This document shows positions 1 through 11,500 of a stretch of 64,000 nt of DNA, piece after piece. Each line of letters starts with the position of its first letter. Position 1 is the first letter of the stretch. Origin of the DNA: Eulemur rufifrons (Eukaryota > Chordata > Mammalia > Primates > Lemuridae); the NCBI RefSeq assembly GCF_041146395.1, contig NC_090989.1, forward strand, positions 51,796,501-51,860,500, read 5' to 3'. The notes under the pieces are model-generated. The model saw nothing but the letters and a program-made list of their open reading frames with translations. It was not told where the DNA came from and made no database searches. Made by a program: the position numbers and the translations under genes.

Positions 1-132
1 AAGTCTCCCAGCTCCCTGGTTCAGTCACATTGCTCAATCTTCTACATAGAATTTCTGGGTTTCCACTGAGCAGAAAAGGCTTAAATCTAAGTCTGAGTCC
101 ACACCTAAAGTTAAATCAATAGCATCTGCATC

Positions 133-605
133 CGTTTCCTATAGTACTATAACATACTACTCAAAACAACACAAATGTATTATTTTCCCACTCTGGAGGT
201 CAGAAGTCTGAGACACAGCTTATTAGGTAAAAAATCAAGCTGTCAGCAGGCTGCATTTCTTTTGGGGCTCTAAAAGGAAATCTTTTTTTTTTTTTTTTTT
301 TGCCATTTCCAGCTTTTAGAGGCTGCTTGGATTCCTGGGCTCCTAGCTGCTTCCTTCGTTTTCAAAGCCAGCACAGTAGCATCATCCAACCTCTCTCTCT
401 GACTCTGACCTCCTCTTTTGCTTGCCTTTTCTTCTTTTAAGGATTCTTGTGTTTCTATTGTGCCCACCCATATAACCCATGGATAATCTTCCCACCTGAA
501 AGTCTTTAATTAATCTGAAAGTCCCTAACCTAACATATTCACAGGTACCAGGGATTAGGACATGAACATCTTTTGGGGGCAGGTGGGCATTATTATAAAT
601 GCCTT
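133..605 (+). repeat. Old interspersed repeat, family not assigned
   Basis: The stretch reads like a recurrent mammalian repeat: a block around 'ctggaggtcagaagtctgag' is followed by a 'tttccagcttttagaggctgc' type block, then 'acatattcacaggtaccagg' and 'ggacatgaacatctt'. I recognise the order of these blocks as a dispersed repeat but cannot name the family reliably. A T18 run near 283-300 interrupts it. The minus-strand open frame at 270-467 is a by-product of this run and the repeat and is not a gene. Confidence 0.5.
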
Positions 606-859
606 TTATGGCGTATTTGTCTGAAATTCACAATCACTGATCTGGAAACAAAGACTTAAGTTTATAATAAAAGATGTGATTGTCTTTTAACACAAAAAAA
701 ATGATAAAAAGCACTTTTGATTATCAGTAAAGTTCTTAATATATTCCTAAGGAGTAAAATTTTTTTTTCAGCTTGACATCTAAGAAATGGTTTACATTCA
801 GGCTACATAATACAATAAACTCAAACATCCTTGATGAGGGGAGAAACAAACTCTATTAT

Positions 860-1090
860 AGTAAAAATAAATGACATAAAATTTAAGGCTCAAAGAGATG
901 AGAGGGTCCACATTACCATAGATAAATTACTTAAGAAATCGGTGCCTCAATTTCTCATATGTAAAACAGAGCCTGTTTCAATAGCACAGCTATATTTTAG
1001 GGTTGTTGTGAGGATTAGAGTTCATACCTCTTATATACCTACCATGGGGCTTTGTCCAAGACAGTTGCTGAATAAATGGTAATTATTCTA
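860..1090 (+). repeat. MIR SINE fragment
   Basis: The right half shows the MIR order: a 'cctcaatttctcatatgtaaaac' block, then 'agggttgttgtgaggatta', then a terminal 'gttgctgaataaatggtaatt'. The copy is diverged, as expected for this ancient tRNA-derived SINE. The open frame at 831-1082 runs through it and has no coding character. Confidence 0.6.
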
Positions 1091-2974
1091 TTTTCCCTTG
1101 TTTTAGCTGTGTTATTATTATACAAGGAACTCTCCATGCAAGGATGTTTTCTATTATATGGTTAAATGTACAACATTCATATTCTTGAATGAGATTTGGC
1201 TTCAAGAGAGTTCCTGCAGGGCTAAAACTCCTTGCATAATAATACTTAACAAAATCGCCTGATGAACTACCCAATAACAAATTAAAGAAATGGTCAAGTT
1301 TTTTGACAGTTGAATTACACAAAACTCCAAATGCCATAATCACAAAACTGAAAATAGACAACTCTAGAATGCTGACTCAGATAAAGGAACACTAATACCA
1401 TGATTTATTGTCTGCCGGCTATCGCAGAGGACATATATAATTTTCTTTCTTGAGTTAGAGGTCAATTTAATAAATAAAGAGCTATATAGATCTTACAATG
1501 TAAATATAATTATTGACCTCTAGTTCTAGTTCTGTTAGGTCATTAAGTAATTCTTGACATCAGCACCTCAAGTCAGCATCAAAATGAAAAAGTTTCTGAC
1601 CTAGCTGGTCATATGCAAATTACACACAAACCTCAATTAAGCTAAGATACACAGAGCATAATTTTTACAAAATTGAATGCTAAATCTTAAGCAGGTAATA
1701 CATTCTCTACATAAATCTAAAACAAAGCTATATAGAATATCATTTTATAAATTAAAAAATAAATAATTACAGTTGTTGATAGGAAGGAAATACTCTTATT
1801 TAAATCATCAAAATATCTAATGGTGCATTTCTGGACTAACAATTAAAAAAACAACCATGTTTGCAGTAGAAAATCTATGAAACATCAAACAAGGAGATTT
1901 CATCAATAAAACAAGAGAAATAGCTTCTTGGTGTACTACCTGTGGCATACATCAAAATGTCCATATTTTGTTCCAAAATCTATAACAAATCCCACCTGTA
2001 AAGTTTATAGTTTCTTTAACTAGCTGTGAAAACTGCAAACTCCATCCACAGGCTTCCATATTCATAAACAAAATATAAGTATATCAAAACAACGATAATT
2101 TGTTCTTTTATAACATTGTTTTCTATGAGGAAATTACTTTATAATTTCCTGTCTTCTTCTTTTGAAATTTGAATGAGAATCAGAAAACTTTTCATTGCCT
2201 TTTAAATTTAAAATTACAACTAGCACACAAGATAGTGTCAGCCAAGGCAAAGGAATTCTACCCTTGCTAAAGGACCAGAGAGTCAGCATATGTTTCCAAA
2301 GACCTTCCTGATTTCATCAGTGTGATTTCATCAGAGACTTGGGATGAAGAATCAGGGAAAGCTTATATTCCTATAGCTGCTAGAACACCAGGATTTTAAT
2401 ATTGTCAAAGAATTAGATCCTGAGGGATTTATGATGGAAGCCTTTAGCTATATACAACTCTAAGATTTTGAAGCTGGGAAAACTATTAAAATAAGAAGAA
2501 TTTAAAATGACAAGTGCCTTGATATGAGGCCTTTGTATCAGGATATGGTGTTAAAGAAAGCTAATCAATTTTCACTTTGCAGTTTTGTTAGATGTCCAGA
2601 GGGCTTTTTGAAAGTAAAACAAAATGAAAGGAGCAAAGGCTGAGTGATCATTTCATCAGGAGACCCCTGGTTTATACTGTAGTTCAATTTTGGCAAGTCA
2701 ATACCAGAAAACTCAAGAAATACTAAAGAACTTCTCTTCCTCAAACACTCATTTCATATCTCATCCAGGAGCATACCTTAATGTGCCTGTCATCATTTCT
2801 CTGAAGTTAGACTTCTCTTATTTTCCCATTGAAAAGAAAACATGACTGAGTCCATCCTGGTCTACAGAAGCTTTAATATACTACTTTAATACACAGAAAC
2901 AGTGTTTTGCATATACCGGGGCTGCTGAAAAATTGAATTAATTAGTTTGTTAAAAATGTTTTCAGGGTATCTAT
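1091..2974. other. AT-rich non-coding stretch, no feature recognised
   Basis: About 1.9 kb of AT-rich DNA without a long open frame, a confident repeat match or an RNA gene signature. Short A/T runs are common. I see no structure that stands out. Confidence 0.5.
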
Positions 2975-3485
2975 AATGTATTATAACCTATGCTAAGTTC
3001 TGAGAGTAAAACAGTGATCAAGACAAAGAACAGTCCCTGCCCTTATGGAATTACAGTCTACTTGTAGAAACCAGGGTAAATAACTAATTATTCATTTCAA
3101 ATGTGATAAATAATGTGAAACAGAACAGGCTACTATGAGAGCATTGGATAGCTTTGACTAAGTAGAGCCTCAGAGAATGAGGAGGAGAAAGAAGACTGCC
3201 CAGACTGAGCTACCAGGCCCCAGATTGGATCGAAGTGTGGCAAGTTTGGGAACCAAGAGAAAACAAAAATGGGTAGAGCCAAGAGTGAGGGGAAATAGCA
3301 TGATGCAAGGTGAAAGGAGAAAAAGGCAATGGCTAGACCATGTCAGGCCTGAAGGCCATATCCAATATTGTACTTTTATCCTAAAAACAAGACAAACCAT
3401 TGAAAAGTCTTGAGCAATGTACTGAAACCATCAGACTTATGTGTTTAATAGATCATTTGGGCTGCAATGTGGACAATGGACTCAT
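2975..3485 (-). repeat. L2 LINE 3' region
   Basis: Read on the plus strand this is the reverse complement of the L2 3' end: 'caaagaacagtccctgccct', 'ggaattacagtctact', then further in 'catgtcaggcctgaaggcca' and 'gatcatttgggctgcaatgtgg'. Order and spacing match antisense L2. The overlapping open frames 3177-3413 (+) and 3170-3400 (-) are by-products. Confidence 0.7.
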
Positions 3486-3689
3486 TATTATTAACGAAGC
3501 ATTTATTTCTCAAACACTCATGGAGTTTCACCATGCTACATAGCAATAGCAAATCAAAAGGAAAATGGACACAAAAAGTTAATGAAAAATAAATATACAC
3601 CAATAAACCGGAATTCAGAAGCAACTATGTGATTTGATAGAAATCATGAATAATGAGTGTCTGACTCAAATTATAATCTCTGTCTTTAC

Positions 3690-3815
3690 CGATAGAATAT
3701 AAACTCTGAGACCACATTCGTTTTTACTGTTTGTCCATTAATTTATCCCCAGCACCTAGAACTGTGGATGGCAATAAAAGATCCTCAATAAATACTAACT
3801 AAATGGATGAATAAA
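3690..3815 (+). repeat. L2 LINE 3' terminus
   Basis: The segment carries the sense L2 3' terminus: 'ccccagcacctagaactgtgg' then 'tcaataaatactaacta' and a short 'atggatgaataaa' tail. It is opposite in orientation to the L2 piece just upstream, so it is a separate insertion or an inverted fragment. Confidence 0.65.
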
Positions 3816-4440
3816 CAACCAAATGAAAATTTGTTTCCAATCACTTTACACTAGCGATAACCATATTCCCTGTATTCCTCCTGACAATTTTTACAAATAC
3901 CATCTTTCCACAGTGTTCTTCTTCCACCATTTTTCCAAATTTAAGGTAAAAGAAAGTAGTAGAGCTCAGTGACAAGATGAGCATAATGCTAAGTCGTATC
4001 AAATAATAATGAAGCAACAGTCTGAAGGAAAAAACTAACGGAGTGTAAGATGCAAAGGGAATGAATTAGCTTAGGGCATTAAATCATGTATCTAAAGAGG
4101 TTCAAACCCCATTAGGGCCTGGCAGCTTATTGACACTGATGATACCCCTGTCTTCGTGTTCATATTGAAAAGCTGTGTTAAAGTAGATCAGCTGAGGGAG
4201 TATGAAGTTCAATTACATGTCCACTATAGCAAAATAACAAAAGCCTCTTACAGGTGCAGAGTCAGCACCATCATCCTCTAATGGAAAGCACATAGTAAAG
4301 TAAAATGTGCAACATCATTAGGTTGATGGTTGAGCAGCTCTGTGCCTCCCACTTATTCCTGTGGCAACACTAACACTTTCTGTATATTCAATGTTCAATC
4401 AGCCAGGAAAGATAGACCCTCATGCACCCACTGCCCATAT
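3816..4440. other. Non-coding stretch, no feature recognised
   Basis: No repeat family, RNA gene or credible coding region recognised. The sequence is moderately AT-rich and leads into a short CA/GA microsatellite. Confidence 0.45.
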
Positions 4441-4520
4441 ACATACACACACTTTCAAAGCACAGGCACACAAACACACTCACACACCTGAGAGAGAGAG
4501 AGAGAAAGAGAGAGAGAGAT
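4441..4520. repeat. Compound CA / GA microsatellite
   Basis: An imperfect (CA)n tract ('acatacacacac', 'caaacacactcacacacc') runs directly into an imperfect (GA)n tract ending near 4520. The open frames at 4361-4675 (+) and 4480-4668 (-) exist because these repeats lack stops; their peptides are low-complexity. Confidence 0.85.
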
Positions 4521-5389
4521 TGAGAATGAGGCAACACAAGCATCTACTGTATGTGGAAAGAGTCTGTGTGAGAGCATCTGTCAGAGAGCAGGTGGGACCA
4601 CCTGGCTGGCGAGCTCTGGAACTTAGAGCAGCAGCTGTGCCCAAAGACAAACCTTCAAGCCAACTCATACTCTAGAATTTCATAAAAAGACAAACTACTA
4701 TTCAAGAGTGGAACTAATATAAGGACATTTTAGATCTAATAGGGCTCAAAAGGTTTGCCCTGGAGAGATGTTTATAGAAGAATTAGTGGAAAAGCTACCT
4801 TAGCAAGTAGTGAAATGAAGCCAAGAGGAAACAGTAGAGTGCAGGAAGTAATGGCTATTTACTCAATGTTATTAGAAAGTTTAAATAAGTATTGATTATT
4901 AAAATGCTTACACATAAAATTGAAACAAAATTTAAGGATATAATCAATACAGAAATCCTGTGTAGTAATTATATGTTTCTATGTTTGTGTGTGTATGTAG
5001 GGGAAGGTGAGAGGTACCTGGGGTGGGGATGGGGCACAGAAGTGGAAATTAAAGGATACAAACACAGCTGATGTCTTTTAAGGTATACAGATGCTTGATA
5101 ATTTTAATCTTTGTTTTAAAAAGTATAAGTTTGAACATTTCTGCTAAAGTAAAAAAGGAAACGTAAGAAGAATAGAGGAAATACAAGTATCATTTTCAAT
5201 TTAGGAAAAACACAAACAAAAATAGAAACAAGAAAACTCCATGCATGTAACAAAATCCAGGAGCAAAAAGACAAAAGAAACACTGAAATAACGTGACTGA
5301 ATAAAAGCACAAAGCAAGATATCAGTGGACACAGTAAATAATCTTTTGTTACAGTACCGCAGGTCCCTGAGGCTTTGTTCATTTTTTTT
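4521..5389. other. Non-coding stretch, no feature recognised
   Basis: AT-rich, with a short TG-rich patch near 4988-4998. The minus-strand open frames at 5116-5404 encode hydrophobic low-complexity peptides from A/T-rich DNA and have no family signature. Confidence 0.4.
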
Positions 5390-6790
5390 AGTCCATTTTC
5401 TCATTTTTTTTTTTAGATTGAGTAATTTCTATTGTTCTATTTTCAAGTTCCCTGATTCTTTTGTCCTTCCCACCATTCTGCTGTGGAGCCAATTCATTGA
5501 GCTTTTTTGTAGTTGCAGTTGTTGTTATTGTTATTGTATTTTTAAATTCTAAAATTTTCATTTGGTTCTTTTTTATATATTCTATTTCTTTGCTGAGACT
5601 TTCCTTTTTTCTCTCTTCTTTTTTTTTTTTTCTTTTGAGTGGTTAGTAACTGCTCATTGAAGCATTTTTATTATGGCTGCTTTAAAATCCTTGGGTAATT
5701 ATAACATCTCTATCTGTTTGATGTTGGCATCTATTCACTGCCTTTTTTCATGCAGTTTGAGATCTTCCGTCTTTTAGGTATAATGTGTGACTTTTACTTG
5801 AAACATAAAATTGTGGGTATTATATTATAAGACCCTGTATCTTAATTAAATCTTCTGCTTTAGCCAGATTTCTCTAACACCACTCAGGGAGGGGACAGAG
5901 AGCGATTGACTTGTTACTGCCAGGGGGAGGTGGATGTCCAGGTTCTCCATTCAGCCTTTGTTTGTACCCGAGGTGAAGATTCTTGTTACTTCTGAGCAGG
6001 GCTTGGCATTCCATCGCCCCAGTAGGCCTCCACTGATAACTCCCTTGCTGGAAGAGATAGAAGTGCCTGTTGTCATTATTCATGACCAGGCTTTCACTGA
6101 CTCTGTGAGAAGATGGCCTCCTTATCACTGGACAGTGGTTTAAGACCTGACTACTAAACCTCCTCTGATACCACCCAAGAAGGGAAGGAGAGAAGCACTT
6201 CATTACTGCTGGCTGGGTAGTGGTGGAAGTTCAGATTCACCAAATGTCCTCCCCTGACACCCTGGCACCTGGCAGGAATGAATGTCCTGGCTCCTACTTG
6301 GCTTCTCTGTCAACTCTGTGGTGAGGGGCTTGGGGCACCTCATTACAGCTTGTCCAAGATGGATGTCTAGGCTCCTCACTTCGTCTTTGCTGTTGTAGAT
6401 AGAGTTTTTGCCTTTGATATGTGACTGAAATAAAGTGGTTATTGTCTAAAAGCTTTCTGCCTTGCTAGGTTGTCCGTTTCCTGGTCTTTTGGCTGGAGAA
6501 AAAAGGCATTTGTTGGTTTGGTTTCATTTTGCTCTCTGCTCCTGTTGGCATTTCCAGGTTGCCAGCTTTTTCAGTTCCAAGTCTAGGATATTCAAAGCAA
6601 AAAGAAAACCCAGGAACTCACCACTGTGTCATTCTTTGGGCTTTAAGGTCCCTAGCCACTCTGCTTTCTTCTCTCCACTTTTCAGAGACTTTTCATATTT
6701 GTTTTCTATACAACATCCAGGGGGTTTTGTAGTACTTAGTGAAAGTAATAGAGAAAACTACATTTACTTTATTTTCACAAAAGCGGCAGT
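5390..6790 (-). mobile_element. Old L1M/HAL1-like 5' end fragment
   Basis: The plus strand reads as the complement of an old mammalian L1 5' portion: 'ctgctcattgaagcattttt', 'atggctgctttaaaatcctt', 'tttgagatcttccgtctttt', then degenerate units built on 'cctccactgataac', 'cattactgc' and 'gtggaagttcagattc'. The last units repeat about every 100 bp (near 5900, 6030, 6170, 6250), as in L1M 5' UTRs. Many stops and indels show it is long dead. The open frames in this interval (5874-6203 minus, 6462-6797 plus and others) are by-products of the decayed UTR. Confidence 0.65.
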
Positions 6791-6984
6791 CTCATAATTT
6801 ACATTTTAAAAGTCACCCTGGTTTTTATGTGGGGAATAGACTATAATGGAAATAGAGCAGGAGAGCACATACACTAGGCCACAGTACCTGTTATACACAG
6901 GAAGTTCTACAACTTGTTAGCTATAGCCTTTGGCAAGGTTTTTGATCCTTTGATATATTAGTTGAACATATTACTTGATAAATT

Positions 6985-7335
6985 ATTTGATATATTTCAA
7001 AGGTGAAGGCAATGGGATTTCGTGACATATTAGTTGTGGAGAGCGAAGGGAAGAGAGGATTGAAAGATAACTCCTGGGTTTGAAACCGGATGGTGATGCT
7101 ATTGACTGACTTGGAGACAACAGAGGCAAGAGTATGGAGAATCAAGAGCTCCATTTTACATCTGTTGAATTGTGAACGTCAATGTAGACATCATTGAATA
7201 TTGAATAAGCAGGTGGAGCCCAGGGGAGAAGTTGGGACTAGAGATAAAAATCTGGGATTCATCAGCTTACAAAATATATAATATTTATAGCCATACAACC
7301 AGATGAGTATAGGTAGAGCAGAGAAAATGATCTAC
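6985..7335 (-). repeat. L2 LINE internal 3' UTR fragment
   Basis: The plus strand shows antisense L2 blocks in order: 'agataactcctgggtttgaa', 'gatggtgatgctattgactg', 'aatcaagagctccattttac', 'agacatcattgaat', 'gataaaaatctgggattcat', 'cagcttac'. The copy is diverged but collinear. Its ends are approximate. Confidence 0.65.
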
Positions 7336-8057
7336 CTGCCTGAGAACAAATGATGTTCCTTTGAGGTAGTTGTGGAAGAAGAGCAACAGAAATAAAATGA
7401 TGTATACTGAAAATCAGAAGCACTATCCATGAGAGAAGCCATAGGATTCCTATCTCTAAGGGCATCTGTGGGTACCAACAAGGGTCACGTTGGAAAACCC
7501 TGAGCCACCAGAAAGCCTTCAACCTTTAAGGAATAAATCTCTCTCAGCACCCATGGTCTTTTGAATAGTTCCATGCTGGACTCTGACATGCATCCCCTCT
7601 CCTCCCCAACCATGATCTGAATATCAAGTTATAGTGAGCTCAGCTCACTGCCAAGCAAGCACTTTTCCTGAGGCAGCACTTAAAATATGCTAATAGGAAT
7701 GTAAAAACATTAAATTTATTTTACATCTATAAGAGTCATGCTGGAATATTCATCTTCAGCTGTGGATCCTTATCTTAATGTTTAATTTAATGAAACCAAA
7801 GGCATCTGAATAAAAAGTTGAAAAATTTATAATAAACAACTGCATGTCAAGACAATTTATTACTGGCACACTGTATGCCTGCAGATGTAATTTTATGCAT
7901 TTTAGATGCCAACATCTAGAACTATCTTTCATATCTATAAAGACTACCTACTCTGGCTTTCCTCTTCTCCTCAGGTGCCTTCCTGAGCCCTTTGTTCCCT
8001 GTACAGCAGTGCAAATCGGTAGGCGCTGATACCCTCTTACAGCTGAGTCCTTAACTG
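7336..8057. other. Left flank of the full-length L1, nothing recognised
   Basis: About 720 bp of apparently single-copy DNA up to the target-site duplication of the large L1. No gene or repeat recognised. It is the natural place for a flanking primer or an orthologous empty-site comparison. Confidence 0.45.
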
Positions 8058-8072
8058 CAGATTTGACTTTTA
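8058..8072. repeat. Target-site duplication, 3' side of full-length L1
   Basis: The 15-mer 'cagatttgactttta' occurs here and again at 16187-16201, exactly beside the L1 5' end. On the L1 sense strand the duplication begins with 'taaaag' preceded by 'tt', which fits the usual L1 endonuclease nick (TTTT/AA). Confidence 0.92.
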
Positions 8073-8395
8073 TTTATATATATTTTTTTTATCTCTTTCC
8101 TGGTGAAGGGTCAGTTTAAATCCTTTGACATTTTTAAAAAATTATGTTGTTCATTTTCTTATTGAGTTTTTTTTTTTTTACCTTTTATAACGTTCTTTTT
8201 TTTTCTTTTTCTTTTTTTACTTTTTTTTCAATTTAATTTTACAGAATCAAAGAGTCTAACAGTATATCTTGTTAGATACAGTATGTCCTCATAATGTATA
8301 CATTATTTCTTGTACAATGATATGAAATAATATGCGAAATATTCATGATAAATTATTAAGTGAACAGTGCAAGTTAAAAACAATAGTTTCATATT
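8073..8395 (-). other. Candidate 3'-transduced flank of the L1
   Basis: Between the target duplication and the last recognisable L1 3' UTR sequence lie about 320 bp that do not match the 3' ends of the two other young L1 copies in the window. On the L1 sense strand this block ends in an A/T-rich tail directly abutting the duplication, as a poly(A) tail should. It contains 'cagtttaaatcctttgac' on the plus strand, reminiscent of an old L1 ORF2 3' region, and another 'gcgaaatattcatgataaat' block that looks like an old repeat. The simplest reading is that transcription of the source L1 ran past its own signal into genomic flank and the read-through was copied too. The alternative is an unusual subfamily 3' end. 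Confidence 0.5.
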
Positions 8396-8561
8396 TTTTT
8401 CCCCACCCCCCCTTTCCCGAGTCAGCACCTTCAAGTGTTACCACTCCCCAAACGGTGCGCAATGCACTCATTGTGTAGGCATACCCCCATCCCCTCCCCC
8501 ACCCCCCACCTCAGTCTGATGTCCAATTGGTGTCGTTCCCAGATGTGTATTTAGGTGATGA
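8396..8561 (-). other. L1 3' UTR with G-rich tract
   Basis: After the ORF2 stop, the sense strand holds a short 3' UTR with runs of four or more G at about 8483-8512 and again at 8401-8416. The same order is seen in the copies at 42040-42285 and 59143-59350, which fixes the identity. G-runs of this kind are a conserved trait of L1 3' UTRs and could fold into a G-quadruplex. The distal 70 bp present in the 59-kb copy ('cagcttattatgggggtac' on the plus strand) are absent here. Confidence 0.75.
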
Positions 8562-11500
8562 TCAGGGAAACCAATTTTCTGGTGAGTACATGTGATGCTT
8601 GTTTTTCCATTCTTGGGATACTTCACTTAATATAATGGGTTCCAACTCTCTCCAGGAGAACCATAGAGATGTCGTATCTTCATCATTCCTTATAGCTGAG
8701 TAATATTCCATGGTATACATATACCACAGTTTACTAATCCAATCATGTATTGATGGGCATTTGGGTTGTTTCCACATCTTTGCTATTGTGGATTGTGCTG
8801 CTATAAACATTCGGGTACACGTGCCTTTGTTACAGAATGACCTTTTTTCCTTTGGGTATATGCCCAGTAATGGGATTGCTGGGTCAAATGGCAGGTCTAC
8901 TTGAATCTGTTTAAGATACCTCCATAATGCTTTCCACAGGGGTTGCACTAGTTTGCAGTCCCACCAGCAGTGTATTAGTGGTCCTGTCTCTCCACACCCA
9001 TGCCAACATGTGTTGTTTTGGGTTTTTTTGATAAAGGCCATTCTCAGTGGGGTTAAGTGATATCTCATTGTGGTTTTGATTTGCATTTCTCTGATGATTA
9101 GAGATGTTGAACACTTTTTCATATGTTTGTTAGCCATTTTTATATCTTCTTTTGAAAAATTTCTATTCATGTCATTTGCCCACTTTTTGATAGGGTTGCT
9201 TGATTTTTTCTTGCTGATTTTCCTGAGTTATAAATAGATTCTTGTTATCAGTCCTTTATCTGATGTGTAGTATGCAAAAATTTTTTCCCATTCTGTAGGT
9301 GGTCTGTTTATTCTCGTGACTGTTTCTTTGGCTGTGCAGAAGCTTTTTAATTTAATCATGTCCCATTCATTTATTTTTGTTGCTGCTGTGATTGCCTTGG
9401 GGGTCTTCTTCATAAATTCTTTGCCTAGGCCAATGTCTGTAAGAGTCTTTCCTACATTTTCTTCTAGAATTCTGATTGTATCACGCCTAAGGTTTAAGTC
9501 TGTTATCCACCGTGATTTGATTTTTGTGAGAGGCGAAAGCTGTGGGTCCTGTTTCAGTCTTCTACAAGTGGCTAACCAATTCTCCCAGCACCATTTGTTG
9601 AATAGGGATTCTTGTCCCCAAAGTATATTCTTTCCCGCTTTGTCAAAAATTAGGTGACTATATGAGGATGGTTCTATATTTGGATTTTCTGTTGTGTTCC
9701 ACTGGTCTGTGTCCCTGTACTTGTGCCAATACCAGGCTGTTTTAAGAACCACGGCCTTGTAGTATAGTTTGAGGTCTGGCAAATTAATACCTCCCATTTT
9801 GTTTTTGTTGCTTAAAATTGCTTTTGCTATACGGGGTCTTCTTTGATTCCATACAAAGTGTATAATTATTTTCTCTATGTCTGTAAAGAATGATGTTGGT
9901 AATTTAATAGGGATTGCATTGAATCTGTAGATCACTTTGGGTAGTATAGACATTTTAACAATGTTGATTCTTGTGATCCACGAGCATGGTATATTTTTCC
10001 ATCTATTTGCAAGTTCTGCTAGTTCTTTTCTCAGTGTTTCATAGTTTTCCTTATAGAGGTCCTTTACCTCTTTAGTTAGATATATACCTAGATATTTTAT
10101 TTTCTTTGTTGCTATTTTGAAGGGTATTGAGTCTTTAATTTGGTTTTCCGATTGACTGTTATTGGCATATATAAATGCCTCTGATTTGTGTATATTAATT
10201 TTGTAGCCTGAGACTTTGCTGTATTCGTTAATCAATTCCAGAAGTCTCTTGGTTGAATCCTGGGGGTTTTCCAGATATAACATCATATCATCAGCAAAAA
10301 GTGAGAGTTTGATCTCTTCTTCCCTATTTGGACTCCCTTGATTCTGCTCTCTTGCCTGATAGCTCTCGTAAGGACTTCCAATACTATGTTGAAAAGTAAT
10401 GGAGACAATGGGCAGCCCTGTCTGGTTCCAGTTCTAAGTGGGAGTGCTTTCAGTTTTTCCCCATTCACTATGATGTTGGCTGTGGGTTTGTCATATATGG
10501 CTTGTATCATTTTTAGGTAGGTTCCATCAATGCCTATTTTGTTAAGCGTTTTTATCATAAAAGGGTGTTGAATTTTGTCAAATGCTTTTTCTGCATCTAA
10601 TGAGAGTATCATATGGTTTTTGGTTTTGCTTCTATTTATGTGGTGAATTACATTTATAGATTTACGTATGTTGAACCACCCCTGCATCTCGGGGATGAAG
10701 CCCACTTGGTCGTGGTGGATTACTTTTTTGATAAGTACTTGGATTCGATTTGCTAGTATTTTATTGAAAATTTTTGCATCTATATTCATGAGGGAAATTG
10801 GTCTGTAGTTCTCTATTTTTGTTGTGTCCTTTCCAGGTTTTGGTATTAATGTTATATTGGCTTGGTAAAACGTGTTGGGGAGAACTCCATCCTTCTCAAT
10901 ATTGGAGAATAGTTTATGTAGGATGGGCACCAGTTCTTCTTTGTATGTATGGTAAAATTCAGGTGTGAACCCATCTGGACCAGGGCTTTTCTTTTTGGGA
11001 AGGTTTTTTATTGCTGTTTCGATTTCAGTTCTTGATATTGGTCTGTTCAGGTACTCTATTTCTTCCTGGTTGAGCCTGGGAAGACTATGTGTTTCTAAAA
11101 ATTTGTCCATTTCCTCCACATTCTCCAGTTTGTGTGCATAAAGATTTTTGTAGAATTCATAGATGATATCTTGTATCTCTGTAGCATCGGTTGTGATTTC
11201 TCCTTTCATGTTCCTAATGGAGGTTATTAGAGATTTTACTTTTGTGCTCTTGGTTAGTCTAGCCAGAGGTGTGTCTATTTTGTTTATCTTTTCAAAGAAC
11301 CAACTTTTTGTTTTATTAATTTCCCTTATAGTTACTTTGTTGTCCTTTTCATTTAGTTCTGATTTGATCTTAGTAATTTCTCGCCTTCTGCTGGGTTTGG
11401 GATTGTTCTGTTCTTCTTTCTCCAGCTCTTTGAGTCTATTCGTTAGGTTGTCTATTTGCAGGTTTTCTGTCTTTTTGATATAGGCATTTATGGATATGAA

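Noticed and set aside
3170..3413. Overlapping frames on both strands
   Set aside because: Both fall in an antisense L2 fragment; no protein family.
4361..4675. 104-codon frame with HTHT and ERER peptides
   Set aside because: Produced by the CA/GA microsatellite.
5116..5646. Several hydrophobic small frames, possible small membrane proteins
   Set aside because: AT-rich DNA and eroded L1; no start context, no conservation evidence.
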